NCBI RefSeq assembly: GCF_905220565.1 | Contig: NC_059405.1 | Location: 16,508,081-16,572,080, forward strand | Direction: 5' to 3' | DNA: 64,000 bases | DNA from: Melitaea cinxia | Taxonomy: Eukaryota > Arthropoda > Insecta > Lepidoptera > Nymphalidae | In this document: positions 22,609 through 33,600 of the stretch, in pieces | Numbering within the stretch: position 1 is the stretch's first letter | How the letters are laid out: each line of letters opens with the position of its first letter | Position numbers and translations under genes: made by a program | The notes under the pieces: model-generated | Database searches by the model: none | What the model was told of the DNA's origin: nothing | What the model saw: the letters and a program-made list of their open reading frames with translations, nothing else

Positions 22609-25600
22609 TTACCCCGAAATATCTACAACATCTAGACCATGTATGTCAGACACATCGCTATAATACTGGGAGTAGAAATCGCATTTGACTTCATCTGCAA
22701 CTGATATTCTAAACAAAGTCACTCTTTGGTCAATACTGGTTGATACCATCAAATCACCCATTATTTTAATACCAGTTATTTGAGAACAGTGGTATTTGTC
22801 ACTTGACCAGGAGTTTGTGACCATCATTGGGCTTTTTTGGTCTTGTATTTCGATTAAATTTAGATGTATAGCATTGTCGTCTCCTCCTGTTGCTAGTAGG
22901 AATCTTTCATTGTCTATTATAGACACGTCTATGCTATTAATTCCTGATTTATTTGTGCGAATCGACAAAATTGATTCGTTAGATATTTTGTCTGGTTTCC
23001 CGAGATCCCAAAAAGCGATATCTCCTCTAGTTGTGCATGTTACCAGTAAACAATTATTTGCAATTTCGAAAATATGCGTTTTTAGTATACAAGTTTTGTG
23101 ATATCTTATTTCTTGTAGTGGATTTAGTTTTCTTTTACCGATATCTAATTTAAAGATTCTTAAAGTAGCGTCGGAACAAGCTGTTATTATCGTAAAATTG
23201 TTATCTTTTTTAAGTATTTCCAAATCCATAATTCTAGTTTCTGGATCAAAGTCAATGGAACAATCTGTCCAGTTTTTGTCCCCTTTTCTTTCTTTGTCTG
23301 TACCTTTTATAAGGTAATCGACTAAATCTTCTGAATATATTTCATTACCTTTGTTCAGGTCAAATGTAATGACTTTGGCGCAAATTTGAGCTCTGCCACC
23401 AGCAGACAGTAAAAGAATTTTATTGATGTCTAAAGGTTGAATCTTTAGAGTTCGTATACTTGATAATTGTTTGAACATAACGTGATCTTTGAGTTTCGAG
23501 GTCAGATTTGAGCAAGCTATCCTTAGAGTCGTATCTTCTCCACCAGATATAAAGACGGTTGAAGCATTGTTGTCATCGCATTTGTAAGTTTTCAAGCAAT
23601 TGATTTGTTTCGAATGAATTCCGTCTATAATGTTTTTGGAAACTATTTTGCTAAGTTGAAACTTTTCCGAATGTAGTGTATAATTTTTTAAATATAACAC
23701 TTGTATAAATTCTTCAAAACTATTGTCTACTTTTTCTATATATCGCACTGCGTCCCAAGACCTGTGTCCACCTCCACAAGCAACTTCAAATATTTTTGAC
23801 CTATTTCTCACATCGTAAACTACAAAGACTCTTTCATGAAAACCGCATAAATAATTTTCGTTTTTATCCAAAAACTTTTCAAGCCATTGAAACTCTAAAT
23901 CTTTACAATTCATATATTTTATATCATTCGCATCATCACTAAAAGAAAAGTACTTTATTTTGCCGTCTCTCCCTGTAGTTATAAATTCGTTACTTTTAAT
24001 TGTAATAGATGTAGCACCGTATCTATCGTAGACTTTATCAAATGTTCTAACTGGGTTTCTATTTCCATGGAAATATACGTATATATGACCAACACGATCA
24101 CCCACTATTAATATATTTTTATCCAAGCTTAAAGCGCTTGCTGTTAACCATCTTTCTTTGCAAGGAGGAAGGCTAAATTCATCAACTTCCTCGATACCAA
24201 TTTCTTTCGAAGCTAGAATTGTTATTCGACCATTTTCAGAACACACAACTAAATGTCTATTTCCAGCCCATTGCAAGGACAGAATTTTACCTAAATTTAA
24301 TTTCGTGTCAATAATTTTTGTAATCACGGCATCACCTTTACAGTTTTCCACAAAAATATCTAACTTTCCATTCATATCAGCGACCGCTATTATTTGTTTG
24401 CAAGATGACAAACTTAACAATTTAAATGTAGATGTATGATTTAAATCATTAACATGACTAGTATTTGAAATTAAATCGTAATAAATAAGTTGATTTGATT
24501 CATTCATAATAAGTATACTTCGTCTTGCAGTAAATTTTACTTTCTTTGGTGTATTCATTTCAACTGGTATAATATCCTTGTGACCGTATTCTGTTACTAA
24601 TGATAAGGGGTGTAAAACAACACCACAATCACCACCTCCCGTCACTAAATACCGATCATCAGCGTCTAACGACCAAATGCAAGCATTTTGATGTGACAGA
24701 ACTTTTCTTAAAAGTTTTCCGTTGTGATTCCAGAAACATATTCCAGAATCTTCTCCTATTGATATAATTAAGTTATTGGTAACATGACTGCGCATAACTC
24801 TGGCCATGTGACCATATAAATTATGGGTACACGTTATCTTAGCTTTTATCCAGTAATCTTTTGAGTCAATTTCAAAATTTTCTTCGTTATCAATCTTCCA
24901 GATTCTGACTGATCTATCGTCAGATGTCGTGACTATTATTTCCTTGTCTGAGTTGTAAGTTATTGAGAATATGACACCCTAAAATTTTTTTATGATTATT
25001 ATTATTTGTAAATACTATAAAATGTAAATATCAACCTTATACAACACCAACATTATAAATTTTAACTGAAAGCTATGATATTGAAAACACTAAAATACTA
25101 TATTGATTTGCTTGTTACTGTATGTGTATAAATAGGAAACCATATAAATTTTCTAAGCTTTTAATAAGTGTACAAAATACATATGCAGTTTCAAGGTAAA
25201 AGGTGTCTGTCTGAAGGGCTTACTGCAACTGATCAGTTTGAATATCATTCTCATCATTCATCATCATCATTTCAGCCTATTGCAGTCCACTGCTGGACGT
25301 AAGCCTCCACAAGTTCGTGCCAAAAATGGCGTGAACTCATGTATGTTGCCCATAGTCACCACGCTGGGCAGGCGGGTTGGTGACCGCATAATATCATTTA
25401 AATTCGTATAATATCTAATTTACTATAATTTAATTAGAAAAGGGTGTGAATTAAATAAGTGATAGTGATGAGCTTATGAAGTATTTGAAGGTATTTTATT
25501 TGAAATCCCCTTGTTCACAGCCCTGTACCTTACAATAATGTTTCACAAGTCCCCTCTCCTTTCTTATCAACTGTATTATGTAATACTTAAACGCTCCCTG

Positions 25601-26847
25601 ACTATTTTCTTAATGCAATTAGACCAAAGCTGCACTTCATATGACAGCGATATTATATTAGACAAAAAAATTATGAATAAGTGTAAATAATTTGTAGTTT
25701 CATTATACATTTATCTTTCCTCTAACCTTATGACCCTTCAAATGGTGTAGTGGCACATCATCACCGCACTGGTGTATAATAACCTCAGAGAACACAGTGC
25801 CGCTGAACACAATGATGTCATCTTTTAGTGGTAAAAGTAGACCGCTGTAGAGTATAGAGTTGTCTTTACTTATATACTTATTTGTTAACGTTTCATTTTC
25901 TGTGTTCCAGATCTGTAATCATTTTTATTGAACTTATTTAATAAAATCATAAATTATTAACATTAATATTTTAATATAACTATTAAAAATAGATTTTAGA
26001 TCCAAATATATAGATCAAAATAAATAGAGACTTCTAGAGAAGTAGATACAAGATTATAAAGCCTATATTACTTCTTAACACTGTTACAATACAATATTGT
26101 AGCAGAACTATTAAGCCTACAAATATATAAACCTTGTAACTATAATGAAACAACTTTTCTGTATTTTACACAGTTACAGAAAAGGGGGGGCTGCAGTCGT
26201 CCAAAACCGAAAGAGTTGTTTCATTATAATGAGTGAAATTTGCGTAAACATAAGAAAACACTATGTAAGCCTTGTAACTGTTTAGAAATATATATTTATT
26301 TATAACAAGTTTAAGCAGAAAAGTGAGTGTCAAAAATTTGTTAAACTTTTGACAAATAAATGTTTAGATTTATTTTATTAACGAAATAATTTTTAAATCT
26401 TACTTGAACAACATTATGTGCCGTCAAAAGTGCAACTTTATTTTCAGACAAAAAAACCCCTGAATGTATCCAGTCATCACACACAACGGGAGCTAATAGC
26501 TGGCTTTCCGTTACTGTTTCTTCGCCATAGTTAAAGTCTAATTCTATAATTGAAAACTGTTTGCCTCCAAAAATAAGCAATTTCTTTTCGCAATTAGAAA
26601 TTTTAATGCTATAGATCTTTTGTCCATTTAAAACATTAATTTTTTGTATAAATTTCCCAGTATCCCTATGGTATATCTCTAAAGAGCTGCCAATACCTAG
26701 TAACAATTAATAAAATGTGAATTTAAGACAAAATTAAATTTTTAAGGTCAAATATACGTGTAAACATAACCTCTTTTGCATACCCGCTAAGACATATTTA
26801 TTGAAAAATTTAACAGCTGTAACATCTGTGCGTATTAGTAAAGACAT
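22609..26847 (-). CDS. WDR6: WDR6, WD40-repeat partner of tRNA 2'-O-methyltransferase
   Basis: Four exons in transcription order: 26784-26847, 26404-26696, 25727-25912, 22609-24978; junction phases agree and the total gives 970 aa. WDR6 (yeast Rtt10/Trm734) is a large multi-WD40 protein that assists FTSJ1/Trm7 in 2'-O-methylation of position 34 in some tRNAs; cytosolic. The start MSLLIRTDVTAVKFFNKYVL, then GVIFSITYNS, TTSDDRSVRIWKI, LYGHMARVMR, ISIGEDSGICFWNHNG and SLDADDRYLVTGGGDCGV are WD repeats in the WDR6 order. More repeats run to the C-terminus (FISGGEDTTLRIA, TACSDATLRIFKL, LATGGDDNAIHLNLI). The stop TAA overlaps a perfect splice donor (GGGTAAGT), leaving an alternative end possible; a poly(A) signal AATAAA follows at 22537-22542 on this strand. 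The next gene upstream on the same strand is BCKDHA, whose stop lies 812 bases away. Confidence 0.9.
25261..25391 (-). repeat. LINE-tail-sharing SINE fragment
   Basis: Begins with a (CAT)n tract, then CAGCCTATTGCAGTCCACTG to GGCGGGTTGGTGACCGC. It lies in the last intron of WDR6 and is truncated. Confidence 0.6.
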
Positions 26848-26999
26848 TTTGAAAATTTTACTATTATGTAAACATTCCTATTACATAAAACTATAATATT
26901 TGTTCGTTTAAAAAAATGTTCCTGAGCAAATAATCAACAATGCTTACTTGACAAATTGTCATTTGTCAATGTCAATGACAAAACAATATCTTTGGCGAA

Positions 27000-27400
27000 T
27001 AATGGGTGCGTTACACTAAGCGACTGCATCGATTGTAACGGCCTTTCTATTGTTCGGAACTTCAGAACGCGAAAAAAAATATGAAAACAAAAGTTGTTTA
27101 CCAGTGTTTATTAGTCTGACTTTGAATTTTTTTTCTGAAGTCTCTATTGTGGGGCCCTTCTTTTGTGGACGCTCCAGGGCTGTATCCCCGGTTTGCGATC
27201 GCTCTACGTCATAGATGACGTCACTGTTCGTGACCATATCGCGCACCTCATCCACAAAATGTAGGTGGGTCAGAGGTTGGTTTTCATCAAAACGTGGCGG
27301 GAATTTGAAAAAAAAACTCAATGTCAAATTGTGAATGTTATCTCTCATTCGATTCAGCAACATCGCATTGCAACGTAACGATAAATTCCCGGGAATCTTA
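27000..27400. mobile_element. MITE-like repeat with CRE-like palindrome, copy 1
   Basis: Shares about 140 bases with 39600-39765: CGTCATAGATGACGTCA, GGTCAGAGGTTG, AAAACGTGG and GGGAATTTGAAAAAAAA. The core ACGTCATAGATGACGT is palindromic except its two centre bases and contains TGACGTCA. It occupies the space between the WDR6 start (26847) and the BCKDHA stop (27660). The 115-codon reverse frame here (27016-27363) is taken as part of the repeat, not a gene. Confidence 0.5.
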
Positions 27401-27659
27401 AATTAAGTTTTACAGACTGATATGCAGAAATACGTCTTAAAATATTCAAAATTTTTTTCTTTAACCGCGATATTTAAACTTTTTAAACCATCTTTTTTAA
27501 AGTTACATCATACATTTTTTGCGTTCGGATTTTTTGACGTCGTTTCCCAATTAAATTGACGTCTATAAAAAAATGATAAACAGACAAAAATTGTATTTAT
27601 TATAGTACAAATTGAATTACAGTCATTACAATTTACAAATTAACTATAACATTTATATT

Positions 27660-30600
27660 TTATTCTTTTTGATACTGATCCATAGGGTAGTGTTCTTGGT
27701 ATTTTTCTAAATGTTTCTCCATTTCTTGCATTTGTTTCCTGAAAGCAAACAATGAAATTTTATTTGCTATATCAATTTCGTACTATAAAGTCGGTTATGA
27801 TGAGGTCGCCACATTAAATAATACCAATAATTTTTTCTATATATACAGGGTAACTGGTGAATTACTATCAATATTTGAGGACGTGTTAATTGACGATCAT
27901 ATATGACGAAAAAAAATTACATATAAAATAAATATTCATAAACTTCTAAGTAAAGTTAACCAACAGTTATCTCGTTAATTACGCGTCGTCTGGACGCCCT
28001 AGTTGCGCAGTCGTCACAAAGCAGGTGTGTAGGTATAGGTACATTTAGTTATCGCGCGGTCGTTTACCTACGTCCAAACACCGCCAAGTGTTAACAGGGT
28101 AGCAGGTTACTTTTGATAAACCATCATGATCCTATCCCCCTTCATACTTTAATTTTGGCTTAGGACAGGCAAAAATACGAACATAAGAATAGGCCGACCC
28201 CCTTCCCCTTGATATATATATATATATATAATATAGAAAAGCATGTCTTTTAAGAAAACAGAGATAAAAATCTCTTCTTAATAACTTAACAAATGTAATA
28301 CAGTTAAATTATTAAATTTGTTAATTAATAACTATATAACGTTATGTTTAGTTTATTTTAAAAATAGGTTACATAAATTTTTATAACATTAATATGTATA
28401 TTAAAAACTTTTATTTTATTAATACTGTATACACAACTGGTAAAACAGTAATGGAATTTTATACAACTAGGTCAGCAAACAAGCATACGGTTCACCTGAT
28501 CCTGATGTAACCTACAGCCGTAGTCTATAGACGCCTGCAACACCAGAAGCAGACGTTGCCGACCCTAATCTCCCCAGCAGCAGATCTGGTCACCTTACTC
28601 ATCACAGGAACACAACTCTGCTTGAGACCAGTGTTGTTTTGCTGTGATCGAGGTACTTCCCCAGTTGGGTTGCGACGGATTTTGAGCACAACCTCAGTGA
28701 AATATCAGTGTTTACATAACACTTACTGAATATGTGGGGGCATGTCGTAGTACACGTCTTCGAGCATCTCTTTCCAATGTGGTTTCCTTTTCTTCTCAGC
28801 CTCCTGCATGGTCCTCACAACGAGATCGCGAGCTTCCTTCGAGTAAGTCTTTTCAGCCTCCGCATCCCAAAGACCTAGTTACAAAAGTTATATTTAAAAA
28901 CACATTTTTACTCGCCTTTATATTTGTTACCATCTCATAAAGACCTATATGTTAGATGATATTCTGAAACATGTATAGTGAAGTTACGTGGCTATTACGG
29001 TCCATCTAAGTCTTCGTCTATAAGATAATTAAAAAATGTAATAGTAATAAAAAAATCTTATTTATAAATACTTAAAATAAAAATGGTATAGATAAATTAA
29101 TATTATTAATATCTAAGATTTTATTTTTGTGTTACCCACATTAGGAATTCTAAACATTTTTGAATATCATATCAAAAAATTTTTTATTAATATATTTAAT
29201 TATTTTTGATATGATATTCAAAAATGTTTAGAATTCCTAATGTGGGTAACACAAAAATAAAATCTTAGATATTAAAAATAGCACGGTGTCGTCTCCTGTC
29301 AAAGATTTTCATTGTAATATGAAACTTTGAATAGTTACGGGTTTCTGTAAAGAGCTCACTATAGACGGCGCCACGGTTCGCTTAAACCGAAATTAAAAAT
29401 TATCATATCGAAAGTTTCGCTCGAGCGGGTGCATCGTTCCATAGCTTAATTGGCTAGAGCGCCGACACGGTACGTCGGAGACGCGGGTTCGAACCCCGCT
29501 GGAGCGGTCAATTTTTGATATGATATTCAAAAATGTTTAATATTATTAAATTAATATATATATTTATATTTTTAAATAGCTTTGTTCTAAAACAATCTGT
29601 ATTCTTAATTTTATATTTCAATCGCTAATATTATCCCAGAAGTAGACTTATATTTGGTTGCTTTTAGGTAAATTAGAGTCTAACTCATTTATTTTACAAA
29701 TCTAAATGTTTTTTATTTCTCTCATAGTTAATAAAATATATTTATTTTGATTATTTAATATTCAAGATGTTCCTTGGCAAATTTTTATTTATACGTAATT
29801 CTCATTAATTTTGTTGTGTATCAATGTATATTATCATCGAATAAAATGTTTTATTATATTTATTATTTATTATTACGTAACTATAAAGACGTAAACTCGT
29901 ACATGGTAAAAAACAGATATATTTTATTATTTACACTGCATTATTTTTTTAATTTACTTCATGGCACATTAAATCATTTTTTGGCACTGGCATTTAAAAA
30001 TAATATGGCAAGAAAAAAAAAAACTAAAATTTATATAGGTATTTCAAATTACCTTTGCTTTCGAGGTACAATCTCAACTTCTGTATGGGGTTCTCATCCT
30101 GAGTCCACTTCTGAATTTCCTCGAGCGGTCTGTACGCGGTACTGTCGTCGGATGTGGAATGGTGGCCCACTCTGTAAATATTATTAAGTTAAAATAGCTT
30201 TATTAAATTCCTAATTATATCATCACGTCATCATCATCACATCAGCCTTTCGCAGTCCACTACTGGACATAGGCCTCCACAAATTCACGTCAAAAATGGC
30301 GTAAACTCATGTGTTTTGGCCATAGTCACCACGCTGGGCAGGCGGGTTGGTGACCGCGGGGCTGGCTTTGTCGCACCGAAGACGCTGCTGCCCGTCTTCG
30401 GCCTGTGCATTTCAAAGCCAGCAGTTGGATGGTTATCCCGCCATCGGTTGGCTTTTTAAGTTCCAAGATGGTAGTGGAACTGTGTTATCCCTTAGTCGCC
30501 TCTTACGACACCCATGGGAAGACAGGGTTATATTCTTTAACGCCGTAACCAAACAACACAAAGCTTACACAGCATACGGCTTAATTATATGAAGAAAGTT

Positions 30601-33600
30601 TACATTTATTTGGCTGTATTATTAAAACATTTGCAAGAATATTGTTTTTTAGACATATATATATATATACCATATGCATTTAAACTTGTCGAAAAGAGAA
30701 GATATTTTAATAAGTTAAATATGTTATATTTTTTCTTATTTTACGTACTTAATTACATAATAGTAATATTAATAAGTCTTTAAATCTGTGTTATGAAGGT
30801 TTTACTATCGATCGAGCCGTCCCCCCAAACGAGAGTCTTTGACTAATCACTGAGAAGACTAGACCACAATGTAAGTATTACATAATTTAGGAATGATGTT
30901 TTTTATTTATTTATTTTATCATAAAATATTAATTTATATAGTATCGCTTGTACGAGTATGTGATCTAATATATAAAATTCTCGAGTCGCGGTGTTTGTAG
31001 TTTAACTCCTCCGAAACGGCTTGACCGATTCTCATGAAATTTTGTGTGCATATTGGGTAGGTCTGAGAATTGAACAACATCTATTTTTCATCCCCCTATG
31101 TGTTAAGTCTGGCCCAAAAATTTTTTTTTATATATTTTGATAATTTATTTTATTATGATTTAGCATCAAAAAATACATACAACCCTAAATTTTCATAATA
31201 TATATGGCAAAAAAACATTTGCTGGGTCAGCTAGTATAAATATATAATGTGATATTTTGTTACTTATCATCATTACAGCCTATACACTCCACTGTTGGAC
31301 ATAGGCCTCCACATGTTTACGCCAAAAATAACGTGAACTCATGTGCTTTGCCCATAGCCACCACGCTGGGCAGGCGGGTTGGTGACCGCAGTACTGGCTT
31401 TGTCGCACCGAAGACGCTGCTGCCCGTCTTCTGCCTGTGTATTTCAAAGCCAGCAGTTGGATGGTTATACCGCCACCGGTCGGCTTTTTAAATTCCAAGG
31501 TGGTAGCGGAACTGTGTCACCCCTTAGTCGCCTCTTACGACACCCACGGGAAGAGAGGGGGTGGCTATATTCTTTAGTAGTACCGTAGCCACACAGTACT
31601 TTGTTACTTATAACTCCAATGAATTACAAGGGAACTATTTTTTCATTTTAAAAAAGTTAGCTGTATCTTGTGGCTTTATCTACGTTACCCTTCAGTGAGG
31701 AACTTCACCAACGTAAATAGGAAGGAGACCATCACCCAGTCACCTGTAGGACATGGCCTCGACCAGCACAGGCCTGTTGCCCAAGGCCAGCTCCCGCGCC
31801 CGCACTACCACGTTGTACACAGCGAGCGCGTCCGTGCCGTCCACGCGCACGGTCCGCAGTCCAAGCGCCGGACCGCGCGCCGCTATACCGTCGCCGCGGT
31901 ACTGTTCCCGAGTGGGGGTGGATATCGCGTACCCGTTGTTTCTACTGCACATTAGGGGTGGCCCATTAATCACGTGATGTTTTTAGCAACATTTAAACCC
32001 CCCCCCCTTCTCCCCGGTCTTCCTGCCCTTATCCCACTTATGTAGGGTCGGCACAACATGTTTTCCTCTACGATTTTATTTTTGTTTTACCCCCACATTA
32101 GGAATTCTAAACATTTTTGAATATCATATCAAAAATTGACCGCTCCAGCGGGATTCGAACCCGCGTCTCCGAGTGATCGTGTCGGCGCTCTAGCCAATTA
32201 AGCTATGGAACGATATACCCGCTGGATCGAAATTTTTGATATGATGATTTTTATATTCGGTTTAAGCGAACCGTGGCGCCGTCTATAGTATATCGTTCCG
32301 TAGCTTAATTGGCTAGAGCCCCGACACGGTCAGTCGGAGACGCGGGTTGGAATCCCGCTGGAGCGGTCAATTTTTGATATGATATTCAGAAATGTTTTCC
32401 TCTTCCATTCCTCTCTATTATTCGTCACTTCAGCGCTTACTCCTTTCTTTCTCATACTATACTCACACAATCCATCCATCGCTTTTTCGGTCTGCCGATC
32501 GCTCTTCGTCCTTCGACATTCATCCCTAACATTCTTTTACCAATATAGCATACCTCCCTCTTCCCGGTAATATGTGCTATAACCCAAAATCACGTGTTTT
32601 GTGCAAAGTATTTTTTTTTTTAAATTTCAGAATATCATCCTTAAATACCGGTATCATCCTTAAATCTTATAAATTTTGAGAAATTAACCATCATTATAAA
32701 AATTTCCAGACAACCCTAATGTATTAAGGTTACAGGATGTTTGTTGGTAGTTTTTCTAGTTTAAAAATCACTTTTTTTAACGAAAAACAAATACACTTGA
32801 TATTTTATTACAACCCTGTTCATGTGATAGTTTGGGATTTTTTGGGTAATATTCTATACTGCAGTGTGTGAAAAACTTGATACCCTACTACCTACTTTGA
32901 ATTTTTTTTTCAACAGATCAGACTAAAATCGCTAAATAAAAAAATATATTTTGCCATAAGGTAAGCTTATACACACTTAAATAAATAAATAATTTTTACG
33001 ATAGTGAAATTTTTACAATGCGCGCGCACACCGTCACGAAAAAATCGACACCCTGAAGTTAGCTAGTCAACGAAGAAGTTAGCGACGTGAGGTTAGCTAG
33101 CCAATGAAGTATAACTTCTTACGTGCGTACATAATTACACACACACACACACAGACTTTTATTTATATATTTATTTTATTTAAATCCTAGTAGAAAAAAG
33201 GGTGTCTCACCAAAACAGGATAACAGGACATTCGAGAGTAGCAGCGAAATTTAAGGCCGCGAAGGCGTCTCCCTCAGACGCGGCTCCTTCCCCGAAGTAG
33301 CAGATGACACAGCGATCGTTATTGGGTGTTCGTTTGAACGCGTACGCCGCGCCCACTGCTTGAGGCATTTGGGTTGCTGGAGTGGGCAACTTTCGTATTA
33401 TATGTTTATTTTTAATCATTGATTTACATAACAATTTCAAAAGGCTGAATAATTGAATTTACAAAAGAAAATTTGAATAATAATTGTGCTATTGTTTGGT
33501 GATAAAACAAATTCTGAAACTTTCGCCATTAAATGCATAAAATGTACTCAATACTGAGTTGACTAATGGTTGACTAGTCATTAGAAGAACTTTTTTTTTC

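Noticed and set aside
27016..27363. 115-codon reverse ORF between WDR6 and BCKDHA
   Set aside because: The sequence is a repeat also found at 39595-39770, where the frame is not kept.
29438..29510. Functional tRNA gene
   Set aside because: Good cloverleaf, but position 33 is C instead of T in every copy, anticodons vary and the module is inside a repeated unit. Called tRNA-like instead.
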